Source: Bacteroidales bacterium (GTDB lineage Bacteria > Bacteroidota > Bacteroidia > Bacteroidales > B18-G4). From it: a DNA stretch of 16,397 nt. A program made the position numbers and the translations under genes. Shown piece after piece: positions 7,398 to 14,585 of the stretch (positions within the stretch are counted from its first letter, which is position 1; each line of letters opens with the position of its first letter). The notes beneath the pieces were generated by a model. The model was not told the DNA's origin. It ran no database searches and saw only the letters and a list, made by a program, of their open reading frames with translations. The stretch covers positions 1 through 16,397 of the forward strand of contig JAUXCL010000030.1 in NCBI GenBank assembly GCA_030618905.1. Direction: 5' to 3'.

Positions 7398-8291
7398 TCA
7401 AAAAGCCGGGGCTTTGTATTTCTCTATCATTGATTGAATTTTATTGAAGGTCCCTTTATTGACCTTAACCAGTGGCAGCCTGAGATTATTTGAACAGAGT
7501 CCCATGACTTCAAGTGCGGCTTTAATGCCTGATGGGTTCCCATCTTCAAAGATGGCATGGATAAACTGCAACAATGAATAATGTAATATCCTGGCTCTAT
7601 TTTTATTTCCTTTTTCAGATTCTCTTACCATCATTGAAAATTCCTTCGGATAAGCATTGGCAACCACAGATATCACCCCTTCCCCACCAAGCATCATCAT
7701 CGGGAACGTAAGTGCATCATCGCCTGAAAACACTTTAAAACCAGCGGGTTTATGCTGAATGATATCCATGACTTGAACCAGGTCTCCGGAGGCTTCTTTC
7801 ACGGCAATAATATTACTGAATTCGTTTGCCAGGCGCAAGGTAAGCTCTGCGCTGATATTGGAGCTTGTTCTGCCGGGCACATTATAGATGATGACAGGTA
7901 CCGGACTGGCAGCTGCAATATTTTTGAAATGATAATAAATCCCTTTTTGCTGAGGTTTATTGTAGTATGGTGCAACGGACAATATTCCATCAATTCCATC
8001 GAAAGCAGTTGATTTGATCGTATCTATTACACCCTGCGTATTGTTCCCTCCTACTCCCATGATTATGGGTACACGACCATCCACCGTCTCCACAATATAA
8101 TCCATTGCCGCTACCCTTTCATCTTTTGACATGGTCGCTGCCTCACTTGTGGTGCCAAGGGCAACAATAAAATCCACATCGCCAGCAATAACATGCTCAA
8201 TGAGCTTCCCAAGAGAAGTAAAATCAATCGTGCCATGATTGCGAAAAGGAGTGACCAGGGCAACGCCGGTGCCATTTATTTTACCTACCAT
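7398..8291 (-). CDS. dapA: 4-hydroxy-tetrahydrodipicolinate synthase
   Basis: DapA condenses pyruvate with aspartate semialdehyde, the first committed step to diaminopimelate and lysine, in the cytosol. The 297-residue protein has the whole family signature: Thr47-Thr48 in LGTTSEAATMS, Tyr110 in APYYNKPQQ, Tyr136 and Arg141 in IIYNVPGRTS, the Schiff-base Lys165 in IIAVKEASGD, and SGDD at 189-192. GTTSEA in place of the enterobacterial GTTGES is, as far as I recall, the usual Bacteroidota form. The ATG at 8291 lies four bases after the stop of the DUF6913 gene, so the two are likely translationally coupled. Confidence 0.97.
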   Translation of the reverse strand: MVGKINGTGVALVTPFRNHGTIDFTSLGKLIEHVIAGDVDFIVALGTTSEAATMSKDERVAAMDYIVETVDGRVPIIMGVGGNNTQGVIDTIKSTAFDGIDGILSVAPYYNKPQQKGIYYHFKNIAAASPVPVIIYNVPGRTSSNISAELTLRLANEFSNIIAVKEASGDLVQVMDIIQHKPAGFKVFSGDDALTFPMMMLGGEGVISVVANAYPKEFSMMVRESEKGNKNRARILHYSLLQFIHAIFEDGNPSGIKAALEVMGLCSNNLRLPLVKVNKGTFNKIQSMIEKYKAPAF

Positions 8292-8295
8292 ATAA

Positions 8296-8844
8296 CTAAG
8301 GATTAATAATTGTCAAATAATGGTTGATTTCATTGATCAGCTTATCGACACCAGCACTGTTGTCAACCTTGATGAGCAAATCAAATATGTCATTGTGTGA
8401 ATCACAGTACCTGCCTACTTTAAACGTTGCTGTTGCCTTTCCTGAAATATATTTTACCGGTATGACTTCTTCCATGGTCAGGTCGATATAAATATCAAAC
8501 TCTTCACCTAAAAAATCCTTTACATAAGTGCCCGATGGTTTATGAAACCAATTCAGGTCCTTATCATAAAAAAAATCAAAGGTTATTTTAGGCAGATAAC
8601 GCTGTGTCAGGTATTTATCCTTAACATAACCCATCGCTTTTACTTTGATATTCTTTTCCTGAAGCACTTTCACAAATCCACTCACCACAGAATACGTCTG
8701 ATCATCTTCCAGGTAATAGGAAATGCCGATATACTTTGCACCGGACAGGCCGACAAATTGTTTTTGTCGCTCCTGACCACGCATTTCTTTTTTCAGGTTG
8801 TACCTGGCAGTTAGGTTCTTGATTTTATTGATAACACCAGTCAT
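8296..8844 (-). CDS. DUF6913 family protein of unknown function
   Basis: This is a soluble protein of 182 residues from the chosen ATG. It resembles the Bacteroidota DUF6913 family, recalled rather than searched: a basic N-terminus (NKIKNLTARYNLKKEMRGQER), GAKYIGISYYLEDDQTYSVV near 35-54, a beta strand with KVKAMGYVKDKYL, then FDFFYDKDLNWFHKPSG and FDIYIDLTMEE in the second half. No catalytic motif or signal peptide is evident. The frame extends to a TTG at 8856, but the ATG at 8844 is the better start. It is coupled to dapA (four-base gap), and the pairing recurs in Bacteroidales as I remember it, so a role tied to lysine or cell-wall precursor metabolism is possible but unproven. Confidence 0.75.
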   Translation of the reverse strand: MTGVINKIKNLTARYNLKKEMRGQERQKQFVGLSGAKYIGISYYLEDDQTYSVVSGFVKVLQEKNIKVKAMGYVKDKYLTQRYLPKITFDFFYDKDLNWFHKPSGTYVKDFLGEEFDIYIDLTMEEVIPVKYISGKATATFKVGRYCDSHNDIFDLLIKVDNSAGVDKLINEINHYLTIINP

Positions 8845-8901
8845 ACAGCGATCCAATAAGCGGATATAAAAATAGTCAAAATATCATGATAAATGTACGG
8901 A

Positions 8902-9414
8902 TCATTGTTTAATCAAACAATCTATTATTTCACCAATGTACATCCTGTGGTAATCTTTTGCGGGATAGACTTTATGTATGTCAGGATCAAGGAACTTATC
9001 CGGATCTATATCATCATAGTATAACTTTTTACAATCAAAGATCAGCCTGGCTTCTGTAAAATAGATATTAGCATGATCTGTTTCTGCCGGTGTAAGTCCT
9101 GTTGTTGCAATTTTGTCAACATCCCTTCCTGAGTTAGTACCACAAAAATTCAGGATTTTTTTAAAGCTCTTATCAAAAAAGCTCAAAGTGAAATGATCGT
9201 ACTTCTCAGTAAACTCATAAGTATAACGCTGAGGACGTATGTAAATTACAGCAACAGGTTTTTGCCATAAAAAGCCTAATGAACCCCAGGCTGCAGTCAT
9301 GGTATTAAAAGATAACTTATCACCGGCTGTTATTAACATCCAATCATAGCCAATAATCTCTATGGCATTATCTTTTATGGCCTTTGGTAAAACTTTTATA
9401 AAATGGGGTGACAT
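8902..9414 (-). CDS. Flavin reductase family protein (FMN-binding split barrel)
   Basis: The protein has 170 residues from the ATG at 9414. It matches the Bacteroidota flavin-reductase-like family: a split beta-barrel that binds FMN and typically uses NAD(P)H to reduce flavin or an acceptor. Recognisable pieces are DWMLITAGDK near 24-33, FNTMTAAWGSLG at 36-47, the phosphate-side motif RPQRYTYEF at 60-68, SGRDVDKIATTGLTP at about 95-109 and KDYHRMYIGEI near 152-162. The open frame continues to a TTG at 9462, but that codon lies within a -7 promoter box (9460-9467), so the longer form would not be transcribed from it. No partner oxygenase is nearby, so the physiological substrate is unknown. 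Confidence 0.88.
   Translation of the reverse strand: MSPHFIKVLPKAIKDNAIEIIGYDWMLITAGDKLSFNTMTAAWGSLGFLWQKPVAVIYIRPQRYTYEFTEKYDHFTLSFFDKSFKKILNFCGTNSGRDVDKIATTGLTPAETDHANIYFTEARLIFDCKKLYYDDIDPDKFLDPDIHKVYPAKDYHRMYIGEIIDCLIKQ
8904..8921. repeat. Inverted repeat overlapping the flavin reductase stop codon
   Basis: ATTGTTT (8904-8910) and AAACAAT (8915-8921) form a perfect 7-bp stem with loop AATC, covering the last codons and part of the stop of the flavin reductase gene. No T-run follows on the minus strand, so it is not a standard intrinsic terminator; it could protect the mRNA 3' end or be chance in AT-rich DNA. Confidence 0.45.
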
Positions 9415-9426
9415 GATAAAATATGT

Positions 9427-9457
9427 TTTGAATTGATAGGATAAGCTTATACTTTTA
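9427..9457 (+). promoter_or_regulatory. Candidate promoter for the MBL-fold hydrolase gene
   Basis: TTTG (9427-9430) and TACTTTTA (9450-9457) are 19 bases apart, matching TTTG-N19-TAnnTTTG except for the last base (A for G). Transcription should begin at about 9462, 15 bases before the TTG start codon at 9477. It lies in the opposite direction to, and interlocked with, the flavin reductase promoter. Confidence 0.6.
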
Positions 9458-9459
9458 TA

Positions 9460-9467
9460 CAAAAATA
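9460..9467 (-). promoter_or_regulatory. Candidate -7 promoter box for the flavin reductase gene
   Basis: On the minus strand this is TATTTTTG, an exact TAnnTTTG match. Initiation would be near 9456, giving a leader of about 41 bases to the ATG at 9414. The -33 position does not contain TTTG (it reads AATG), so this is a half match. Confidence 0.5.
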
Positions 9468-9476
9468 CAGATTAAC

Positions 9477-10247
9477 TTGGAAGTTACATTTCTTGGAACA
9501 GGAACCTCACAGGGTGTTCCCTTGATCGGATGTGAATGCCCGGTATGCCAATCTGATGATTTCAGGGATAATCGTTTGCGTTCCTCGGTAATGATCAGTA
9601 CAGGGGAGAAAGTATTCATCATTGACGCAGGACCGGATTTCAGACAACAAATGCTGAGAGAAAGGGTTGTCCATATCGATGCCGTGCTGATAACGCACGG
9701 TCATAAAGACCATATTGGTGGGCTCGATGATGTCAGGGCCTTTAATTATCTCAGCGGGCAACCCATTGATGTTTATTCCTCAAAGCAAAGCGCAACGGAC
9801 ATCAGGAGGGATTTGTTTTATGTATTTTCAGCACATCAATATCCCGGAATCCCCAGAATCAACATCCATCAGGTTGGCAATAAGCCCTTTGATATACAAG
9901 GGATTGAAGTGATACCATTGGATATCTCACATCATTTCCTGAATATACTTGGTTTCAGGATCGCTGGTTTAACTTATATCACTGATTGCCGCACTATCCC
10001 CGGGCATACACTCTCAAAGATCCTCAATACAAAGATCCTGGTCATTAATGCCCTGAGAAAAACACCGCACATTTCCCACCTTAGCCTGGGTCAGGCACTC
10101 AAAATCATTGATAAAGTCAAGCCTGAAAAAGCCTATATTACACATCTCAGTCATAAGATGGGAAAGCATGAGGAGGTTTCGCATGAACTACCGGAGAATG
10201 TGGAGTTGGCGTATGATGGGCTCAGGATAGTGACGAGTGAACAGTGA
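9477..10247 (+). CDS. MBL-fold metallo-hydrolase, PhnP-like
   Basis: This 256-residue cytosolic metallo-beta-lactamase-fold hydrolase resembles PhnP, a phosphoribosyl cyclic phosphodiesterase. It carries the di-metal motif HGHKDH (His74, His76, Asp78, His79), further ligand candidates His152 or His153 in DISHHF and Asp170 in ITDCR, and His223 in THLSH. It also has the extra zinc-binding cysteines of the PhnP group, GCECPVC (Cys19, Cys21, Cys24). The start is a TTG at 9477: no ATG occurs in frame between the upstream stop (9429-9431) and this codon, and the resulting MEVTFLGTGTSQGVP is the family N-terminus. No phosphonate (phn) genes are nearby, so the substrate is open. The final codons and the TGA stop are made of a 7-bp repeat (see 10237-10250). 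Confidence 0.9.
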   Translation: MEVTFLGTGTSQGVPLIGCECPVCQSDDFRDNRLRSSVMISTGEKVFIIDAGPDFRQQMLRERVVHIDAVLITHGHKDHIGGLDDVRAFNYLSGQPIDVYSSKQSATDIRRDLFYVFSAHQYPGIPRINIHQVGNKPFDIQGIEVIPLDISHHFLNILGFRIAGLTYITDCRTIPGHTLSKILNTKILVINALRKTPHISHLSLGQALKIIDKVKPEKAYITHLSHKMGKHEEVSHELPENVELAYDGLRIVTSEQ

Positions 10248-10250
10248 ACA
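10237..10250. repeat. GTGAACA heptamer duplication across a stop codon
   Basis: GTGAACA occurs twice in direct tandem (10237-10243 and 10244-10250) and continues for one further base. The second copy supplies the TGA stop (10245-10247) of the MBL-fold hydrolase gene, whose last residues SEQ are encoded by the repeat. Its period equals that of the arrays at 5588 and 10254. Confidence 0.8.
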
Positions 10251-10253
10251 GAA

Positions 10254-10288
10254 ATTTCCAATTTCCAACTTCCAACTTCCAATTTCCA
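10254..10288. repeat. Heptanucleotide tandem repeat array (A[T/C]TTCCA)
   Basis: Five units of 7 bp run without interruption: ATTTCCA, ATTTCCA, ACTTCCA, ACTTCCA, ATTTCCA, then a partial unit. All variation is at the second base (T or C). The array occupies the gap between two convergent genes, just like the array at 5588-5636, although the unit sequence is different. Confidence 0.92.
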
Positions 10289-10294
10289 ATTCCC

Positions 10295-10312
10295 TCCCGA
10301 TAATTGTCGGGA
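10295..10312. repeat. 18-bp near-palindrome next to the peptide-binding protein stop codon
   Basis: TCCCGATAATTGTCGGGA is self-complementary except for one T-G pair and can fold as a 7-bp stem with an AATT loop. It abuts the stop codon (10313-10315) of the minus-strand lipoprotein gene and follows the heptamer array. Neither strand has a T-run after it, so it is at best a weak or Rho-assisted transcript end, possibly bidirectional. Confidence 0.7.
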
Positions 10313-11944
10313 TCAATCTTCAATTCGGACTCTTCGCAGGTCAAGCATGTTTATTGGGTTGCTGCCAAGTCCGGTGACCTTCTTCCTAATGAAACGCAAT
10401 ACCTGGTCATAATAGAGAATGATAACCGGAGATTCCTGCATGATCAGGTTGTCCATTTCCTGATAAAATGTGTGTCGCAGTGAATCGTTTACCTCCTGTT
10501 GTGACTGCTCAAAAAGGTGATCATAAGCAGGATTGGAAAAATGGGTATAATTGGGCCCGGCCGGGCAAAAGTTATGGCTATAAAATAGGGACAGGTAGTT
10601 TTCTGCTTCCGGATAATCAGCGATCCATGAAGCGCGGAAAAAAGCAAGTTTAGCCTGGGCTTTTAATTCTTTTAAGGTTGCTGGAGGAGAAACATCAATA
10701 TTTATCTGTATGCCCAGTTCAGACATTTCATGCTGAATAAACTTACATAGGTCAAGGTACTCAGAAGAAGTAGTAAGGGTAATGGGTAACAGACCCTCAC
10801 CATTGGGAAACCCGGCATCAACTAATAACTTCCTTGATCTGGCCGGATCGTATTGGTATCCTTTTATCTTTAACGAGTCAAATGATGGCATCCCTGCCGG
10901 AATTATGCCGTTGATCCCGGGCGTACCGATATTGTTTCTGAGGTAGCGAATCATCTTAAACCTGTCAAAACCGTAATTGATGGCCTGCCGGACTTCTCTC
11001 AAGTGTAAAGGATGAGTTTTATCTGTATTTTCAGGATCCATCATGATTCCGAAATATTCTGTGTTCAGGTAGGGTTCCGTTAACAGGTAAAATTGATCAT
11101 GGTACTTTGGATTTAATCTTCCATCTCTGGTCAGGATCTCATCTTTATAACCCGGGTCCAGCCCAGACAGGAAATCCAGGTTTCCTTTCACAAATTCAAG
11201 GAATGCAGATTGTTTATCCATTAAAAAGGTAATAGATACTGCATCAATATAAGGCAGTGAATTTCCCAGCTCATCAGTTTCAAAGTAGTGTTCATTCTTA
11301 CGCAAAACTAATTTTACCCCTTCTTTCCAATACTGATAATAAAATGGGCCTGTTCCAATTGGATGCTGTCTGAAATCCTTTCCATAGAACTCCACAATCT
11401 CTTTGGGTACTACTGAACAATATTTCATAGCCAGGATACCAAGGAAAGCCGGAAATGGCTTGCTGAGCTTAATAGTTAACAGGCTGTCATTTTCGGCATG
11501 AATAAGTGGAATACCATCATGGTAAGCAATATTCTGAAAAACCCAGGCACCAGGTGATGCATATTGCGGATCAATAATCCTCTTAAAACTGTATACAAAG
11601 TCTTGTGCAGAAACTGTCCTGGTTCCCCTGTCACCAAATTGTTGGTGATAATGAAAATAAATGTCCGTCTGCAATTTGAAAATGTAGGTTAATCCATCAT
11701 CGGCTATTTCCCATGATGTTGCAATACAAGGCTTTACATGCAATTTCTCGTCCAGTTGAACAAGGCCATTAAAGAGTTGATTACAGGCCCAGATATTGGC
11801 CAGGTTTTTAGAAAATAAGGGGTCAAGTGAGGTGATCCCGGCAGCCTCATTGTACCTGAAGATTTTCTTGTCCTGCTCACTCGTGGGACTTGAACAGGCA
11901 AACAAAAACAGCAGAAATGAAATGAAGATAAAGTTACGGCCCAT
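10313..11944 (-). CDS. Oligopeptide ABC transporter substrate-binding lipoprotein (SBP_bac_5)
   Basis: This is a periplasmic solute-binding protein of the OppA/DppA family (543 residues from the ATG at 11944), tethered by a lipidated Cys17 in the lipobox LFAC following MGRNFIFISFLLFLFACSS. Family features include FRYNEAAGITSLDPLFSKN at the mature N-terminus, the LFNGLVQLDEKLHVKP stretch, LATSWE-like IATSWEIADDGLTYIFKL, AQDFVYSFKRIIDP, and PIGTGPFYYQYWKEG in the ligand cleft; the C-terminal half has INYGFDRFKMIRYL and ILYYDQVLRFIRKKV. A longer start at a TTG (11953) would read through the promoter box at 11951-11958 and is rejected. No permease or ATPase genes lie beside it, so it must share a transporter encoded elsewhere. 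It follows lon by 51 bases on the same strand but appears to have its own promoter. Confidence 0.92.
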   Translation of the reverse strand: MGRNFIFISFLLFLFACSSPTSEQDKKIFRYNEAAGITSLDPLFSKNLANIWACNQLFNGLVQLDEKLHVKPCIATSWEIADDGLTYIFKLQTDIYFHYHQQFGDRGTRTVSAQDFVYSFKRIIDPQYASPGAWVFQNIAYHDGIPLIHAENDSLLTIKLSKPFPAFLGILAMKYCSVVPKEIVEFYGKDFRQHPIGTGPFYYQYWKEGVKLVLRKNEHYFETDELGNSLPYIDAVSITFLMDKQSAFLEFVKGNLDFLSGLDPGYKDEILTRDGRLNPKYHDQFYLLTEPYLNTEYFGIMMDPENTDKTHPLHLREVRQAINYGFDRFKMIRYLRNNIGTPGINGIIPAGMPSFDSLKIKGYQYDPARSRKLLVDAGFPNGEGLLPITLTTSSEYLDLCKFIQHEMSELGIQINIDVSPPATLKELKAQAKLAFFRASWIADYPEAENYLSLFYSHNFCPAGPNYTHFSNPAYDHLFEQSQQEVNDSLRHTFYQEMDNLIMQESPVIILYYDQVLRFIRKKVTGLGSNPINMLDLRRVRIED

Positions 11945-11950
11945 CAAGTA

Positions 11951-11958
11951 CAAAAATA
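11951..11958 (-). promoter_or_regulatory. Candidate -7 promoter box for the peptide-binding lipoprotein gene
   Basis: Minus-strand TATTTTTG matches TAnnTTTG exactly and ends six bases before the ATG at 11944, so the leader would be only about 2-3 bases. A TTTG is present upstream but 12 rather than 19 bases away (11971-11974), so the -33 element is poor. Confidence 0.45.
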
Positions 11959-11995
11959 ACTTTTAAGTAACAAACATTATGAGAGACTCAATCAC

Positions 11996-14458
11996 TTAAT
12001 CAAGCTTAAACTCCAAAGGTTGTTTAACTTTTTCAGTTAACAAGGCATGCTCAACAACATCAATCATTTGATCTATATAGATAAAATTCAATCCCTGGAT
12101 ATAATCACTCTTGATGTCTTCGATATTGCTGATGTTATCTTTAGAAATGATGATGTCTTTTATCTTAGCTCGTTTTGCTGCCAGGATCTTCTCCTTAATA
12201 CCGCCAACCGGTAAGACCTTACCCCGTAAAGTGATTTCTCCTGTCATGGCAATCTTAAACCTTACTTTCCGTTGGGTAAAAGCTGATGCAAGAGCAGTAA
12301 ACATAGTGATTCCAGCTGATGGTCCATCCTTTGGGGTTGCCCCTTCAGGAATATGGATATGGACATTCCACTTCTGAAAAACCTCAGGGTTAATATTTAG
12401 CACAGCGCTATGGGCTTTAAGGTATTCAAAAGCAATGGTTGCCGATTCTTTCATGACATCACCAAGGTTACCGGTAATGGTCAGGGTTCCTTTACCCCTG
12501 CTAAGGCTTACTTCAACGAACAATATTTCACCTCCAACTGCTGTCCAGGCCAGCCCGGTCACAACGCCTGCCACATCATTCCTGATGCTTTTCTCTTTCT
12601 GGAAAATCTGCGGGCCCATGATCGTTTTCAACTCCTCCGGACTCACAACCTTTTCATAGGGTTTTTCCATAGCAATGAACTTCGCCTTGTTCCGGATCAC
12701 TTTTGCCAGGACCTTTTCAAGAGAACGGACCCCTGATTCGCGGGTATACTCGTCAACGATCTTCTCAAGGATTGCTTTATGAAATTTCAATTGACGCGCC
12801 TTAATTCCATGTGCATCAAACTGTTTTGGCAATAAGTGCCTTTTTGCAATTTCAATTTTCTCCTCAATAAGATAACCGCTAACATCAATGACTTCCATCC
12901 TGTCACGCAAAGCGGGATGAACCGTATTCAGGCTATTGGCGGTAGCAATGAACATTACCTTGCTAAGATCATAATTGATCTCCAGGTAATTATCATGGAA
13001 TTCAACATTTTGCTCAGGGTCGAGGATCTCAAGCAATGCAGCCTGGGGGTCGCCCTGTATATTGTTTCCACTGACTTTATCAATCTCATCCAGCACGAAA
13101 ACAGGGTTGGCAGATTTAACTTTCTTCATGTTTTGAATGATCCTGCCCGGCATGGCTCCAATGTATGTCTTTCGGTGTCCCCTTAATTCGGCTTCGTCGC
13201 GGACACCACCCAATGACATCCTGACATATTTTCTTCCAAGAGCTGCGGCGATAGATCTTCCCAGAGATGTTTTACCAACACCAGGAGGACCAACAAGGCA
13301 AAGAATCGGCGATTTCATGTCTTTTTTAAGTTTAATCACGGCAAGATGCTCGATGATCCGTTCCTTTACTTTTTCTAAACCAAAATGATCTTTATCCAGG
13401 ATTTTCTGAGCCCTGTCAAGGTCAAATATATCTTCCGTAAATTCTCCCCATGGCAGCTCCACCAACATCTCCAGGTAATTGACCTGGATAGAATATTCAG
13501 CGGCCTGGGGGTTCATCCTTTGCAGTTTCTTAATCTCCTTTTCAAAAATCTCAGCAATCTCGCGAGACCATACCTTATCCTTCGCCTTCTGGGCCAGCTC
13601 GTTAATCTCTTGCTCGTAGGGACTTCCCCCCAGCTCTTCCTGTATAGTCTTCAACTGCTGGCTTAACAAGTAATCTCTTTGTTGCTTATCCAGGTCTGTT
13701 TTGACCTTATTCTGGATCTGTGTCTTCAGCTCAATGACTTGCAACTCCTTAGTCAATCCCTCAAGTACTTTCTTGGCCCGTTTATTCACATCTGATATTT
13801 CCAACAGGCTTTGTTTTTCTTTCAGGTCGATATTCAGGTTGGAAGATACAAAATTCACGAGGAAAACCGCGCTCTCTATATTGCGAATGGCAAATGCCGC
13901 ATCCGATGGGATATTAGGCGACATTTTGATAATTTGCATGGATAAGTCTTTCAGAGAAGAGATCAAAGCATTGAACTCTTCGTCGTACTCCTGCCCATCA
14001 ACAGTTGTTTCAAATTGCTCAACCTTCGCATTAAAATAGGGCTCAGATTGCAGCATCTCTATTAACTGGAATCGCTTCTTCCCCTGGATGATCGCCGTAG
14101 TGCTGCCATCAGGCATGGTCAGTATCTTGATCAGGTGTGCGACAGTACCAATCCTGTTCAGGTCATCAACAGATGGATCTTCAACCTCTATATCTTTTTG
14201 GGCAACCACACCTATGATCCGGTTGCCCCTGTATGCTTCTTTAATGAGACGAATGGATTTATCCCTGCCAACGGTGATAGGAATAACCACACCCGGAAAC
14301 AATACGGTATTTCTTAAAGGTAAGATGGGTAGTGTCTCCGGAACATCCTCTGCATTCATCAACTCCTCATCCTCTGCAGTAAGCAAGGGGATAAACTCGG
14401 TTTCATTATCAATGATCTCGGACAGGTTAAGTAATTGTTCGTCCAAATATTTATTCAT
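11996..14458 (-). CDS. lon: ATP-dependent protease La (Lon)
   Basis: This 820-residue LonA-type protease degrades misfolded and short-lived regulatory proteins in the cytosol. The N-terminal substrate-recognition domain (about 41-245) begins LPILPLRNTVLFPGV; a coiled-coil helix region follows (about 246-340). The AAA+ module has Walker A GPPGVGKT at 390-397, Walker B VFVLDEID at 453-460 and the arginine-finger region ALRDRMEVI near 516-524. The protease domain has the Ser-Lys dyad Ser714 (DGPSAG) and Lys757 (GGIKEK), 43 residues apart exactly as in E. coli Lon (Ser679, Lys722). All key residues are intact. Compared with E. coli (784) the N-terminus is longer by an acidic stretch of about 40 residues (SEIIDNETEFIPLLTAEDEE), which is common in Bacteroidota. 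A sigma-54-like site lies upstream (14516-14530). Confidence 0.98.
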   Translation of the reverse strand: MNKYLDEQLLNLSEIIDNETEFIPLLTAEDEELMNAEDVPETLPILPLRNTVLFPGVVIPITVGRDKSIRLIKEAYRGNRIIGVVAQKDIEVEDPSVDDLNRIGTVAHLIKILTMPDGSTTAIIQGKKRFQLIEMLQSEPYFNAKVEQFETTVDGQEYDEEFNALISSLKDLSMQIIKMSPNIPSDAAFAIRNIESAVFLVNFVSSNLNIDLKEKQSLLEISDVNKRAKKVLEGLTKELQVIELKTQIQNKVKTDLDKQQRDYLLSQQLKTIQEELGGSPYEQEINELAQKAKDKVWSREIAEIFEKEIKKLQRMNPQAAEYSIQVNYLEMLVELPWGEFTEDIFDLDRAQKILDKDHFGLEKVKERIIEHLAVIKLKKDMKSPILCLVGPPGVGKTSLGRSIAAALGRKYVRMSLGGVRDEAELRGHRKTYIGAMPGRIIQNMKKVKSANPVFVLDEIDKVSGNNIQGDPQAALLEILDPEQNVEFHDNYLEINYDLSKVMFIATANSLNTVHPALRDRMEVIDVSGYLIEEKIEIAKRHLLPKQFDAHGIKARQLKFHKAILEKIVDEYTRESGVRSLEKVLAKVIRNKAKFIAMEKPYEKVVSPEELKTIMGPQIFQKEKSIRNDVAGVVTGLAWTAVGGEILFVEVSLSRGKGTLTITGNLGDVMKESATIAFEYLKAHSAVLNINPEVFQKWNVHIHIPEGATPKDGPSAGITMFTALASAFTQRKVRFKIAMTGEITLRGKVLPVGGIKEKILAAKRAKIKDIIISKDNISNIEDIKSDYIQGLNFIYIDQMIDVVEHALLTEKVKQPLEFKLD

Positions 14459-14480
14459 AAAGTTTCAGTCAATATGTCAG

Positions 14481-14492
14481 TATAAGCTTATA
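14481..14492. repeat. 12-bp perfect palindrome in the lon leader
   Basis: TATAAGCTTATA is fully self-complementary and lies 22 bases upstream of the lon ATG, downstream of the predicted initiation site. It could be an operator. The core ATAAGCTTAT recurs at 9441-9450 in the leader of the flavin reductase gene. Confidence 0.4.
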
Positions 14493-14515
14493 ATTTTTAA
14501 CAGATAGTATTATAC

Positions 14516-14530
14516 GCAACATTAGTGCCA
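14516..14530 (-). promoter_or_regulatory. lon: Sigma-54 type -24/-12 promoter candidate upstream of lon
   Basis: On the minus strand TGGCAC (14530-14525), five bases, then TTGC (14519-14516) match the RpoN consensus TGGCAC-N5-TTGC without error. Initiation would fall near 14504, giving a leader of about 46 bases. No exact TAnnTTTG box is present in this gap; a 7-of-8 version (TAATGTTG, 14524-14517) overlaps the site and is the competing explanation. I did not find an activator-binding site. Confidence 0.5.
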
Positions 14531-14585
14531 GAGTTATAATCAAGAAAAAACCAAGAAAGTTGCAATCGCTTTATGAAAGAGATAA

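Noticed and set aside
8845..8856. Longer DUF6913 start at the TTG at 8856
   Set aside because: It adds only four residues (MDRC), while an ATG is available at 8844.
8845..8901. Promoter for the DUF6913-dapA pair
   Set aside because: Only a 7-of-8 box (TATTTTTA) without a -33 element was seen, too weak to list.
9415..9462. Longer flavin reductase start at the TTG at 9462
   Set aside because: The codon is part of the TAnnTTTG box at 9460-9467, and the extra 16 residues are not family-like.
11945..11953. Longer peptide-binding lipoprotein start at the TTG at 11953
   Set aside because: It lies in the -7 box; the ATG at 11944 gives a normal lipoprotein signal.
14088..14507. 139-residue open frame antisense to the 5' end of lon
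   Set aside because: It is a by-product of lon codon use: no recognisable domain, and lon on the other strand is fully conserved. The same applies to the other antisense frames over lon.
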